Assembly (NCBI RefSeq): GCF_000142905.1
Contig: NW_013657652.1
Location: 344,813 to 389,113, forward strand
From: Thecamonas trahens ATCC 50062
Taxonomy: Eukaryota > Apusozoa > Apusomonadida > Apusomonadidae
Direction: 5' to 3'
Length of the DNA stretch: 44,301 nt
Shown here: in pieces, positions 29,801 through 40,016 of the stretch
Layout: every line of letters begins with the position of its first letter
How positions within the stretch are numbered: position 1 is the stretch's first letter
The notes under the pieces: model-generated
The model's input: only the letters and a program-made list of their open reading frames with translations
Told to the model about the DNA's origin: nothing
Databases searched by the model: none
Made by a program: the position numbers and the translations under genes

Positions 29801-30720
29801 GCCGCAAGCAGGCGTGAGACCGGCGCCAGAATGAGTAGAAACTTCGTAACAAAGGCCGAAAGCTGGGTCACCTGACGCGCCGTCGCCGGCGCAGGAATCT
29901 CGAGTCGCAAGTCCTGCGCTCGGCTCACCACACCCTGGCACTCAGCCAAGCTCAGCTGCGACGCAGACAGGTCGCGCAGCTCGATGGCCAAGCTAGTCAG
30001 CTGTGCAATCCAAGCCTCAATGCCCGGTTCGACCGGTGCCGAACTCGTTGCGCAGGCCTCGGCGTCCGTCGCCGGACTCGCCGCCCGCGACGATGCCGAG
30101 GCACGGAGTGCTGTAATGAGCGACGACTCGACCGGCTGTGAATTGCCGCGCGAAGCGTCCGAAACGGCCAGCGCCCGTGGACGCGTCACCACCGAGTCGT
30201 GCTGTTTGCCCTTGCCAGGGCTTCCCATGTGCATCAGTCGCACAAAGGTGTCGAGCTGCGCGTTCATCCGCGACTTTTCCATGGCCAGCATCGAATCCAG
30301 GGGCGCCTGCGACAGTGCCGGCACATCTGGCCGTGAAGCCGAACCTAGGTACGCATCAAAGGCGCCCAGGGACTCGCGAACCCGCTGCTTGGTAAGCGCA
30401 GAGAGTGTGCCGCCGCCGCCGTCGCCTCGGTCCACGCCATGCAGCGAGCCGAGGCGAGCACGGACCACGCCGCCGCGCTCCTTGGCCCCGGCCGCCGCCA
30501 TGGCATTCCGTCTCTTGGCCCTTACCAGCTCCTCTCCGTATCCGCGCGGCGAGTGAGCCGCCACCGCCGTCTCGGACATCGCCGACGCCAACGTAGCTGT
30601 GTCTGGCGGCTGCGGCGGTCTTCGGGGCGAGCCTGCGGGGGTAAAGTTCGGCGAGATGGGCGACGAGGCTGACTCTCCCGAGCTTGAATCTGTGTCTGAC
30701 CCTACGTCCGGGACCTCCAC
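26849..30720 (-). CDS. DEP / zinc-finger / AGC kinase of the IREH1-Rim15-MAST group; one frameshift, 5' end unresolved
   Basis: From the first in-frame Met (30579) the protein is 1243 residues. A Ser-rich N-terminus precedes a DEP domain (about 455-537: LLVHKLANPLIGVEIKDRRY ... CFVGSDLVSWL). A C2HC finger follows (CRICEELVSSSELEVHSRVC, about 679-698), as in plant IREH1 kinases. Then comes an AGC kinase: glycine loop SKGGFGRV, AIKVLKK lysine, HRDLKPDN, DFG, an extended activation segment, GTPDYLAPE, and a C-tail hydrophobic motif FSNFTY. Catalytic residues all look intact. The frame breaks in a run of six A at 28642-28647, where a seventh base joins SSFF to WKKRTPEAE and the zinc finger. Upstream of 30720 there is no in-frame ATG. 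An acceptor-like CAG at 30729-30727 suggests a first exon further 5', perhaps in the gap. The gene overlaps ABHD18 tail-to-tail. Confidence 0.85.
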
Positions 30721-30931
30721 CCGTGACTGCGTGGCAGTGTGTGGCCAACGCGGTGTGAGTGGGAGGAGGGGTCAGGGGGGGGGGGGGGGAAGCAGGACAG
30801 TGGAAGGGCTGATCACAGCAGTGCGGGGGTAGAGCGGGCGCCACGCATGCATGTAGCCATGGAAAAGGAATGCCTTCTCGGAGGATTCAGGTCGTGGGGG
30901 AGGGGGGGGAGGGGGGGGGTATGGTGGTGTG
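30721..30931. other. 5' flank of the kinase gene, up to the gap
   Basis: This stretch runs from the first readable kinase codon to the gap. It holds a possible splice acceptor at 30729-30727 (minus strand), a G-run at about 30776-30789 and G-rich sequence next to the gap. An ATGGCTACATGC on the minus strand around 30858 is a possible start, but no donor joins it in phase. Confidence 0.4.
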
Positions 30932-31031
30932 NNNNNNNNNNNNNNNNNNNNNNNNNNNNNNNNNNNNNNNNNNNNNNNNNNNNNNNNNNNNNNNNNNNNN
31001 NNNNNNNNNNNNNNNNNNNNNNNNNNNNNNN
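30932..31031. other. Assembly gap (100 N)
   Basis: Exactly 100 N mark a scaffold gap of probably unknown true size. Reading frames that cross it are meaningless. Missing 5' exons of the kinase gene and the 3' part of the next gene may lie here. Confidence 0.98.
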
Positions 31032-31110
31032 CTGGTTAGATTTCCGGAGTTTATTTTTATTTTATTATTTTTATGTGGCGCTAACTAGCAACGTGGCTAG
31101 TTCGCGTTCT

Positions 31111-31362
31111 TTACCCCCCCCCTTTGTTGGCCATGCCTTCTTGGGGAGTGAGCGGGAAACCAACAATTTCAAGGTCCCTTTTCACCAGTCCGGCGTTAAT
31201 GGGGCGGCCCCCCTGGCCAGTACCCATGAAAAACAAATCTTTTTTGGGATTTTCCCGTCCTTGGGTTAGGGGGGAGAGGGGGGGGGGGGTAGTGTTGGTT
31301 TTTGGGGGGGGGGGGGAGGGAGGGGGGGGGGCACGTACCCTGGTCACCAAGTTGATGTCCAT
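31111..31362 (-). CDS. Possible partial gene beside the gap
   Basis: On the minus strand a CT-rich leader precedes ATGGACATCAACTTGGTGAC (31362), coding MDINLVTR, followed at once by a GTACGT donor at 31338. Downstream, after C-rich sequence and CTAACCCAAG, one frame reads RPINAGLVKRDLEIVGF and continues LTPQEGMANK to a stop at a run of nine G. The pieces look coding, but no acceptor joins them in phase, and the homopolymers next to the gap are suspect. I recognise no family. It could be a short gene, the 5' part of a longer one, or low-quality contig-end sequence. Confidence 0.3.
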   Translation of the reverse strand: MDINLVTRVRAPPPPSPPPPKTNTTPPPLSPLTQGRENPKKDLFFMGTGQGGRPINAGLVKRDLEIVGFPLTPQEGMANKGGG

Positions 31363-31672
31363 GACGAGGGAGGGTGGAGGTGGCGAGGAGGAGGGAGGTA
31401 AGGTGAAGTGGTGTTGGCGGTGGAATGTTAAAATGCAAGGAGGAAAAGTGGGGCTGGACCGGCCACCGCTGGGCACCTCACGACCTGGAAGTCAACCATC
31501 ATCGAGTTGTTCAATTTGAGACGCGCGACAACGCGTCCGAACGAGCGAACCTTTAAGGGTTATGGAGCGCTGAAACATCCATCACTGCTTGCTTGCCTGG
31601 CAAAGAAAGGTCAGCCAGGACAGCCAGCTTGGATGACAATAAGGGAAGGGGGGGGGGGGGGGGGGGGGGGGG
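31363..31672. other. Intergenic region with long G-run
   Basis: About 310 bp lie between the possible start at 31362 and the RasGEF stop. The only clear feature is a run of 25 G at 31648-31672, which reads as C25 directly after the RasGEF stop codon on the minus strand. No gene is recognised. Confidence 0.5.
31648..31672. repeat. Homopolymer G25 / C25
   Basis: Twenty-five consecutive G abut the TAG stop codon (31675-31673, minus strand) of the RasGEF gene. Its true length is likely uncertain in the assembly. Confidence 0.85.
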
Positions 31673-34600
31673 CTACAGGTCGAGTAGCTCGAGGATCTCC
31701 GGGTTGGTTGTCATGTCGCGGGCGTTCTGGCCGGCAGCGTTGGTTTCGTCGGGATCTGCGCCGGCCATGATGAGTAGCTTGACCATGGGCAGGTTGTTGC
31801 GGAGCGTGGCGATGTGGAGCGGGGTCACACCCTGCAAGTTGGGAATGTCGACCGAGGCGCCGCGGGCGATGAGGTACTTTGCGACGTCGAGCCGCGAGTC
31901 GATAACCACGTAGTGGAGAGCCGAGTTTCCGCGGGCGTTGACATCGTCGATGTCGACGCCGGCGTCGAGCAGGTCCTTGACCTTGCGGACCGGCGTACCG
32001 GGTCTGCCGTCACGGTCCAGTGCAGCCTCGATGAGCTGGGTGATGGGAAGCTTTCCCGACTTGGGAGCTGCGGCAGCGGAGGCGGGCGCGGTGGGGGCGG
32101 CTGCCGCCGGCGGAGCTGTGGGCGGTCCCGGCGGCGATGCGCCGGTACCTGCGTCGGTGAGGCGGACGCCGAGCGAGTTGGAGCGGACCCGCGCCGATGC
32201 CGACTGGCTCCGCAGCCGCTCGATGGGGGAAGCGGCCGACGGCAGCATGCTGTCTGGTGCCGACGCCGCCGTCAGCGTTGTCGGTGTTGTCGGCGAGGCG
32301 GAGAGGAGCTGTGAGGGCATGCGCGAGCGGCGACGCTTGGACCGCGACGAGCCCGAGATGTCCATCGAGAGTGACCCAGTCCGGCTGCGAGCGTCCAGGA
32401 CGTCGGAGCCGGGTGCGCTGAGGGCGGGTGCATCGGCGTCGCCGGATCGGCCGGCGGTCGTCGCCACACTTAGGTCGATGCCGGCGCGGACATGGTTGAT
32501 GCGAGCGGTGAGACGGGCCAGGCCCGGGTCGTCGGCGGTGAGCTCTAGAAGGTTCTCGGCCGAGCGAGCCCGTGAGGCCTTGTGGACAGCCGAGACCGAC
32601 TTGGAGGCGCGGGCGAGCGAGTCTGCGGTCGAGGCAAAGACGCGCGGCCGGCGGCCAAGCGACTTGAAGCGTGTGGTGTCATCCTTGGAAATGGAGCCTG
32701 CGGCATGGGCTTCGCGCGGCTCGATGTCGAGCGACCAGTCATAGGTGGTGTCGTCGTCGGCACCGTCAAGGTGCGAGAGCCAGAGCTTGATCTGTGGCAC
32801 GGTCTCGAGGGCAAACGGAATCGCCTGGTAGGTGAGCATTTCGTGGATGATCGAGGCAACCTTGGAGTGCTTCTCAAAGTTGATGAGGCCGTCAAGCACG
32901 TCCGGGTTGCCCTCATGGATAAAGGTGAGGTCGGTGAGGTACATGCCGATGAAGGGAATGCACGGCGGGACAACATGCTTGAGGTAGTTGCGCAGGTTAC
33001 GATACGAGCCCTTAAAGTCGAGCAGCTCACGGAGCTCGGTGAGGGTCTCGTTCGACTTGCGGTCGAGCTTGGCCCAGGTAAACTTGAGCCGCTTGACCGA
33101 GTTGTTGGAGAAACCGGACATGACGGCCTGGAGAGCGTTGAGGTTGCCCATGTCGCGGAACTTGGCCGCCAGCGCCACAAAGTACTTGACAGCCTTGACC
33201 CGGTCCTTGAGCTGGAACCGGCGGGTGATTTCGGTGACGACCCAGAGCGACATGGCGTTGAACCGGCGGATGAGGCCGAGCACGTTGGGGGCGAGCTCCT
33301 CCTTTCCCTTTTTGGACCAGGCGAGGCCAAGCAGCTCCTTGGGCTGGATCTTGGAGTACAACGCGTACTCGAGGAGTGTCTCCTGGCGGGCAAACTCGAC
33401 AATGGGCAGGTCGTCGACCTCGAACGAGTTGAGGTCGCGCGGGAGCTCGGGCGTGGGGCGGTTGCCCGAGCCGGAGCCCATGCCGCGAGCAGCCGACTCG
33501 ACCACCTCGAGGTTGAAGCGGAAGAGCTGAAAGTTGTCGTCAAACGGAATGTTGGCGTCGCCCGAGACGTGGGTGATGAAGCCGGCCGAGAGGATCTGGG
33601 CGCCGACGGCGACTGCGTTCTCGCGCGAGGCACAGACACCGGCGTGGAAGAGGTAGTCGACCGCATCTTGGCCCTGGAAGCAGAGGCCGACCGATTTCAT
33701 CCGCCACTTGGCCTCGCGCTGCTCGACGTTGGTCTCCAGCAGCCGCACAATGTCAAGCAGGTGCATGTTGAGCGTCTCGTCGGCAACGCCGGCCTGGTAC
33801 TGCGCCTGCATCTCGGCGACCTTGTCACCAAAGCCGGCCTCGGAGACGACCGAGAGAAAATACGCGAGCATGCACTCGAGGATGGGATCATCCAGAAAGT
33901 CGCGGACACCCAGCCCGATCCAGCGGGCGAGGACCTTGACGACTCGCGCGCGGACGTTGTCGCGGATGGTCGTCTGCCACTCGGCAAGTGCGCTGCTGTC
34001 GCCGCCAAGCACCGCCGGCAGCGGGAGGTTGAACCGCGCAAAGAGCGCCGCGAGAAGGTCGACCGGTGAGGTGAACGAGCGGTATGTGAGGAGAAAGAAC
34101 TTGGAGAACTCGGCGTCGTCGAGCGCGGAACGGTCCGCCCGCGAGAATGTGAGCCTGTCGAGCAGCTTGTCGAGCGAGGCCAGCCGCGGCGCGCCAGCAT
34201 CGTCGATGATCAGATCGTCGCATTCGTGGTCATCAAAGTATGCAGCCTTTTGTAGCTTGGCCCGCTCTTCGGCGAGAACCGTCTGCGACGATGTGGCGTC
34301 GATGGCCGATTCAAACTCGAGGCCGTAAACAGTCGGGCCTGGGCCGGCGAGAATACCGGTGCCCCCGGCCACCTGAGCGGCGTCACCGAGCGCAGGCGCC
34401 GCCTTGAATAGCAGCCATGAGCTGTCCCTTGGCGGTGTAGCTTCATCCGCCGGTACCGGTGCCGAGACGTCGGTCACAAACAGGACGTCGCCACCGCTGG
34501 CGTCAGCGGCCGAACCGCGGAGCCAGACATGGTCGCGCGCCGGCAGGAGCTCAAGCTGAAGCTCAAGCACGGCGCCACTGCGGACAATCGGGGTGAACGA

Positions 34601-35031
34601 GCCGTCAGGAGAGCCGATGTGAAGCTTGGCGCAAAATGTATCGCGCGGATCGATGCCGTCGAGGAGCGGGGGAAAGCGGTGGAATGAAGCGCGCTTGCCA
34701 ACTGGCTCTGCGGCGACGCCTCGTCGTCACCATACTCGGAAAGCTCGTCCTCGGTGATCGAGTCACACGACGAGAGCGCGTCCAGCGTTCGCGGCGTTGA
34801 TGTGACTGACGAGCCTGGTCCGCCAGACGCGCCCGGGAGCTCGAGAATGCCAGCCTGGGCCAGAGCTGGCTCGGCGTCGCCTGCATCTGTATCGGCAGCA
34901 GGAGCCGTGGTGGCCGGAACCGGTGCGACCGCAGCAGCAGCAGTGTGTGTGGCAAGACCAACCGGTGGCGGTGGTGTGGGTGCCTGGGTCGGTGCCAGCG
35001 ATGCCAGCCATGACGAGAGTTTGGGGTCCAT
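31673..35031 (-). CDS. Ras guanine nucleotide exchange factor: RasGEF-N, DEP, RasGEF, ankyrin; one frameshift
   Basis: The protein is 1119 residues after one base is added near 34690-34700. The N-terminus MDPKLSSWLASLAP leads into a Pro/Ala-rich region, then across the frame break into FPPLLDGIDPRDTFCAKLHI. Domains in order are RasGEF-N (about 280-395, including FLLTYRSFTSPVDLL), DEP (about 425-507, FQGQDAVDYLF), the catalytic CDC25-type RasGEF (about 545-780, NLNALQAVMSGFSNNSVKRL and FIGMYLTDLTFIHEGNPD), a Ser/Arg-rich linker and two to three C-terminal ankyrin repeats (NARGNSALHYVV, QGVTPLHIATL). It should load GTP onto a Ras-family GTPase, with DEP giving membrane or receptor targeting. 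DEP inside a RasGEF between the N and catalytic domains is uncommon outside protists such as Dictyostelium. The start context is ACCATGG. The gene is divergent from UBA1. Confidence 0.88.
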
Positions 35032-35523
35032 GGTCTCCCCTGCGTTGCAAAGTTCACACACCCAAGGTCAGGCCAGAGTGGGGCGCGGGTAAAAGGCGAG
35101 AGCTATCCCACAACGAGTGTGAAGGAGGAGGAGGAGGGGGGTAGGGAGTAGGGGGGTAGGGGGGGGGGGCGGAGAGGGGGGAGGGGGGGAGGAGTGGCCG
35201 TACTGTGGTGTGGGTGAAGACGGAGGGGGGGGGGGAGGGGGAGGGGGCGGGGAGTTGCTTCCTGCTGGCACCGCACCTGACGGACAGCTGGGAGTTGATG
35301 CATATTTTGGGGCCCAAAAAAAGGACTGTGTGGTGGAGAAGGAACGAACGAGGTTTGTGGGGGTGGCCGGTGGAGAGACAGGTCGCGACCGATTCGGAGC
35401 GACCCGAAGAGAATGGGGAGGGGGGGTTGGGGAAATGGAAGGGAAGGGGAGGAGGGGGAGGGAGGGGGGAAAGCACACCTCGCTCATAACACAGAGCAAA
35501 AGACTCGAGGACAGCAAGTAGCA
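35032..35523. promoter_or_regulatory. Divergent promoter region, RasGEF / UBA1
   Basis: This 492-bp spacer is strongly purine-rich on the plus strand, with GGAGG and G-runs at about 35128-35195, 35222-35250 and 35415-35470. The UBA1 side ends in AGCAATGG. No gene is recognised. The G-rich tracts could form G-quadruplexes, which is an inference. Confidence 0.45.
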
Positions 35524-38500
35524 ATGGCGGCAAGTGCAAAGAACGAGACGGCCGGAGTGGTGGCTATGGAGACTGGGGCAGCCGACGCCGGCACGTCGGC
35601 AGACGGAACGCTGTCGAGCGGGCAGAAGGCGCTGTACGACCGGCAGATTGGGGCGCTGGGCATGGCGACTATGCAGAAGCTTGTGAAGCAGTCTGTGCTC
35701 ATTGTGGGCCTCCGCGGGCTGGGCGTGGAGATTGCTAAGAACGTGATTCTTGCAGGGCCCAAGGCTGTGACGGTGGCGGACGCCGGGCTGGTGGAGCTGG
35801 CGGACCTCTCTGCGCAGTTCTACCTCAAGGAGGAGGACGTGGGCAAGAGCCGTGCCGAGGTCTGCTTCCCACACTTTCGCGAGCTCAACCCGTATGTGGA
35901 GATCCAGACGCACACGGGTGCGATTACGGCTGACTTTCTGCGGTCGTTCACTGTTGTGGTCATGACGTGCTCGACGCCCGAGGAGAAGACGCGGGTGAAT
36001 GCGTTCTGCCGGGCGGCGTCGCCGCCTATCACCTTTATCACGACGGAAATCCACGGGCTGTTTGGCTATGTCTTTGACGACTTTTCTGCGCCCGAGGCCG
36101 CGGGTGGGCCTTCCGGTACGAGGGCCACGTCATTGCTGACGGCGATGGCGAGAAGCCGCGGTTTGGGTGGATTGCATCGGTGACTGCGACGTCGCCGGCG
36201 GTGGTGACCTGGCTGGAGGACTTTCCGTATTGCTTCGAGGAGGGCGACTACATTTCGTTCTCCGAGGTTGTGGGCATGGAGGAGCTGAACAACGTGCCGC
36301 CAGCGCGGGTCACAGCGCGGACGCAGGATACGGTGACGCTTGACCTCGATGCCTCGGGCTTCTCGGCGTACGTGTCGGGCGGAGTGGCGACGCAGGTCAA
36401 GATGCCGACTGTGGTCTCGCACAAGTCGCTTGCGGAGCGTGTGGTGGATCCCGGCGAGCTTGCGGTGACGGACTTTGCCAAGTTTGGGCGGCCGCAGCAG
36501 CTGCACGTGGCGTTCCAGGGTCTGCACGCGTTCCAGGCAGCGAACGCGGGCGCGCTGCCGGAGCTTAACAACGAGGAGCACGCCGAGGCTGTGGTCGAGT
36601 ATGCGGTGGCGTGGAACGCTGCGCGGGCTGGTGGTCCGCTGGTGGACGAGGTGGACGCCAAGCTGCCGCGGCTGCTTGCGCTGCACGCGCGGGCGGAGCT
36701 CTCGCCGATGGCGTCGATCATGGGCGGCATTGTGGCACAGGAGGTGGTCAAGGTGACCGGCAAGTTCACGCCGTTTGACCAGTACATGTACTTTGACGCG
36801 CTCGAGGCGCTTGCGGACGTCGAGGCGGCCCAGAAGCCATCTGCGGCCGGCGACGAGTACGCGCCGCTTGGCTCGCGGTACGACGGGCAGATTGCTGTAT
36901 TTGGGCGGTCGTTCCAGGCGCAGCTGGCGAACCTCAAGTACTTTATGGTGGGCGCCGGTGCGCTCGGCTGCGAGTTCCTCAAGGGCTTTGCCATGATGGG
37001 CGTAGCGACGGCACCAGACGGCGTCATCCACGTCACCGACGACGACCACATTGCGCCGTCGAACCTCAACCGGCAGTTCCTCTTCCGCTCGCACCACCTC
37101 AACTGCTCCAAGTCCAAGACGGCGGCGGCGGTGATCCAGGAGATGAACCCGGACATCAACATCAACGCCCTCGAGCTCCGGGTCTCGCCCAACACCGAGG
37201 ACTACTTTAACGATGCGTTCTGGATGGGCCTCGACGGAGTGACCAACGCGCTCGACAACATCAAGGCGCGGCTGTACGTCGACTCCAAGTGTGTGTCGTA
37301 CAAGAAGTCGCTGCTCGAGTCGGGCACGCTCGGGACCAAGTCGAACGTCCAGGTTGTCATTCCGCACATGACCGAGTCGTACGGAGCGTCGCCGGACCCG
37401 CCGGAGAAGGAGACGCCGTCGTGCACGCTGCACAACTTCCCGTACCTCATCGAGCACACCATCCAGCTCGCGCGCGAGGAGTTTGAGACGACGTTTGTCA
37501 AGACGCCGTCGGACGCGATTGCGTACCTCAAGGATGGTGAGGCGCACCTCGAGTCGATGCGGCACATTCACGAGAAGCGGATGATGCTCGAGGGTGTGCA
37601 CTCGCTGGTGGCGGCCAAGGCCGGCAACGTGACATTTGCCGACTGCGTGGCGTGGGCGCGGTGCGAGTTTGAGCGGCTGTACAACCACCGCATCCGCACC
37701 ATTCTCCTTCGCCTTCCGGCGGACAAGGTCGACGAGGCCGGCGCGCCATTCTGGTCGGGCACCAAGCGCATTCCGTCGCCGATCGAGTTTGACGCCGCCG
37801 ACCCGCTGCACATGGCGTACATTGTGTCTGCGGCGAACCTCCGCGCGGCGATCTTTGGCCTCGCCGATGCCACGGCCGAGCCCGATGCCATCAAAGCCAT
37901 CCTTGCCGACGTTGCTGTCCCCGAGTTTGTCGACGACGCCTCGGTCCAGATCCAGGTCAAGGAGGGCGAGGAGCCCGAGCCGGCCAAGGCCGACGACGAC
38001 GAGGACGTGATCGAGGCGACGCGCAAGGCGCTCGACGAGCTCTCTATCCCGCCGGTGGCCTTTACGCCGCACGTGTTTGAGAAGGACGACGACAGCAACC
38101 ATCACATTGACTACATCGCCGCCGCGGCCAACCTCCGGGCTCGTAACTACAACATCGGCGAGGTCGAGCGGCTCAAGATCAAGATGATCGCCGGCCGCAT
38201 CATCCCGGCGCTCGCCACGACGACGGCCATGACCACCGGCTTTGTCCTCCTCGAGCTCTACAAGCTCGTCCGCAAGGCGCCGATCGAGGCCTTTAAGAAT
38301 GGGTTCTTCAACCTCGCGCTCCCGCTCTTTGCCTTTTCCGAGCCGCTGCCGCCCAAGAAGAACACCTCGCCCGGTCCCGCCGGCCAGCGCTACATCCCCG
38401 ATGGCTACACCGAGTGGGACCAGATGGAGATTGTCGGCGACCTCACCGTCCAGGAGGTCAAGGACTGGTTCACCGAGAAGCACGGTGTGAACGCCTCGAT

Positions 38501-38705
38501 GATCTCGCGTGGCTCCTCGCTCCTCTACGCCGAGTTTATGCCCGCCCACGCCTCGCGCCTCGAGCGCAAGGTCACCGACCTCGTCCGCGACTCGACCGGC
38601 GAGGAGTTTGACGAGTCAGTCAAGCGGCTCGAGCTGGTTGTCTCGTGCGAGGATGACGAGGACAACGAGTGCGATGTCCCGGTCACGTACCTCATCTTCC
38701 GTTAG
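35524..38705 (+). CDS. UBA1: Ubiquitin-activating enzyme E1 (UBA1), one frameshift
   Basis: This is the E1 that adenylates ubiquitin and passes it to E2 enzymes. The N-terminal pseudo-adenylation half starts LYDRQIGALGMATMQKL. The active adenylation half has YFMVGAGALGCEFLKGF (nucleotide-binding GxGxxGCE) and SNLNRQFLFR. The catalytic Cys lies in PSCTLHNFP at about residue 634, matching human Cys632. The second catalytic-cysteine half-domain and the C-terminal ubiquitin-fold domain, ending DVPVTYLIFR, are present. At 36104-36108 GGTGGGCC lacks one G relative to the expected reading GGAFRYEGHV. Adding it gives 1060 residues, the normal length for the family. The start ATGG at 35524 fits the usual N-terminal extension. 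No intron is needed. Confidence 0.95.
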
Positions 38706-39161
38706 ATGGTATGTAAAGCAGGGCTGCGGTGTATGTCGATGTGGATTGTGTTGGGGGTTGAGGGGGGTTGGGGGTTGGGGGGTTAACATCAGAGGGTAGT
38801 GGAAGATGGGAAGTGGAAGATGGGAAGAAGGGAAAAAGTGTACAGCCCGTTTTAGGGGAGAACGGCACCACATGAAGGTGCGTCTCACGGCGCGGTCTGA
38901 ATCATTCTACGACGTTTCGAAGAGAATTGCATCCAAATAGAGGAGCAACTTTCTGCCACGACGATATCAACTTTGACTAACCACCCCATTGTCGGCTGCC
39001 AACACGCCGCCCGAGCAACTGACGCCAGCGGATGGCCGCTCGCTAAATGGGTTCGCGTCACCCTGCGAGCGGGAGCCGGCACGAGTGGAGCGTACAAGCA
39101 GGTGACGCCGTAGAAGCTGCTGCTGCGGCAACTGCCCCTTGAGCACACTCGACCCGCAGTC
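38706..39161. other. Intergenic region between UBA1 and CCHC protein
   Basis: This 456-bp stretch begins with GGGTTGGGGG-type repeats at about 38751-38785 and a doubled GGAAGATGGGAAG at about 38810-38830. The part nearest the next gene is mixed sequence with an acceptor-like CGCAG two bases before the ATG, so a non-coding first exon is possible. No gene is recognised. Confidence 0.45.
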
Positions 39162-39974
39162 ATGGCCAGACCGGTGGGTGCAGGGACGGGTGGGAGCTCG
39201 GGTGCGTGGAACACGTACATAGAGGACGAGGACGGGTCGCTGTATGCGCCCGCAGGCGGCGACGACGGCGGCGGTAAGGTTGCGGGCAAGAGTACGGGCA
39301 AGGGCAGGAGCAGCCGAGCCAGCGGTAGCAGCAGTGGCGGCGGTGGGCGGCGGCGGCATTACGATCCGCACGCTGGTGGCCTCATCCTTCCGTCATCGTC
39401 GTCGATGCACTTTGATGCGCGAGCGGTGCTCGGCGTTGTGCCTCTGCACGAGATCCCGTCGCGGGCGCGGAGCTCGGCACGGGTCCCGCTGCTCGAGTGC
39501 ACCCGGTGCTCCGGCTGGGGCCATCTCGAGCCGCACTGCCCCGAGGCTGTCCGCAAGCCGACCGATCCGCCGCTGTTGGTGCTCTCGTCGGCCACGACCG
39601 CCAAGTTTGCCGCCAAGCATGCGCCGCCGCCGGCCGCGCCGGCCCGCACCAGCAGCGCAGCCTCGGCAAGCTCACACTCGCGCTCCCGTCGCGAGCGCGG
39701 TGGAGGCGGTAGCACAGGCGGCGCTGGAGCCGGGAGCGGCGACCGCGACCGCTCACGCTCCCGTGACCAGCGCGGATCGCGTGATAGCAGCCGTGCCCCG
39801 GTTCCGGGCGTCGATGGCGCCGTCGACTTTAACGGCGTATGCTTCATCTGCAACAAGCCCGGCCATCGCGCCCGCCAGTGCACGCAGCGCGCTGCCGGCA
39901 AGTCATCCGATCATGGCGCGTGCTTCCGCTGTGGCCAGCAGGGCCATTATGCTCGCGAGTGTCCCGACTCATAG
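39162..39974 (+). CDS. CCHC zinc-knuckle / RS-rich RNA-binding protein
   Basis: The 270-residue protein has three CCHC zinc knuckles. The first is CTRCSGWGHLEPHC (Cys113, Cys116, His121, Cys126). The other two form a C-terminal pair, CFICNKPGHRARQC (227, 230, 235, 240) and CFRCGQQGHYAREC (254, 257, 262, 267). Gly/Ser-rich sequence and an Arg-Ser stretch (about 170-210, RDRSRSRDQRGSRDSS) lie between the first knuckle and the pair. Such knuckles bind single-stranded RNA or DNA, and RS stretches are typical of splicing-related proteins. A role in mRNA processing is an inference and no ortholog is assigned. The start is CATGG at 39162. Confidence 0.75.
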   Translation: MARPVGAGTGGSSGAWNTYIEDEDGSLYAPAGGDDGGGKVAGKSTGKGRSSRASGSSSGGGGRRRHYDPHAGGLILPSSSSMHFDARAVLGVVPLHEIPSRARSSARVPLLECTRCSGWGHLEPHCPEAVRKPTDPPLLVLSSATTAKFAAKHAPPPAAPARTSSAASASSHSRSRRERGGGGSTGGAGAGSGDRDRSRSRDQRGSRDSSRAPVPGVDGAVDFNGVCFICNKPGHRARQCTQRAAGKSSDHGACFRCGQQGHYARECPDS

Positions 39975-40016
39975 ACGTCGACGTAGCCGTAGACGTAAAC
40001 GTAGACGTAGACTTGT
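39973..40016. repeat. Hexamer-type repeat after the stop codon
   Basis: Starting at the TAG stop of the CCHC gene, the sequence repeats variants of TAGACG/GACGTA (tagacgtcgacgtag, ccgtagacgtaaacg, tagacgtagac). About seven imperfect 6-bp units are visible. The reason for its position at the stop is unknown. Confidence 0.6.

Noticed and set aside
30739-31269. Open frames crossing the N gap
   Set aside because: They are produced by translating N and flanking G-runs and do not represent sequence.
32582-34069. Plus-strand open frame of 495 codons opposite RasGEF
   Set aside because: It is a shadow of the conserved RasGEF/DEP frame. Its translation is low in aromatic residues and shows no domain.
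36066-38549. Minus-strand open frame of 827 codons opposite UBA1
   Set aside because: It lies entirely antisense to a strongly conserved E1. Its Arg/Leu/Val-rich translation has no domain and is explained by the GC-rich codon bias of the sense strand.
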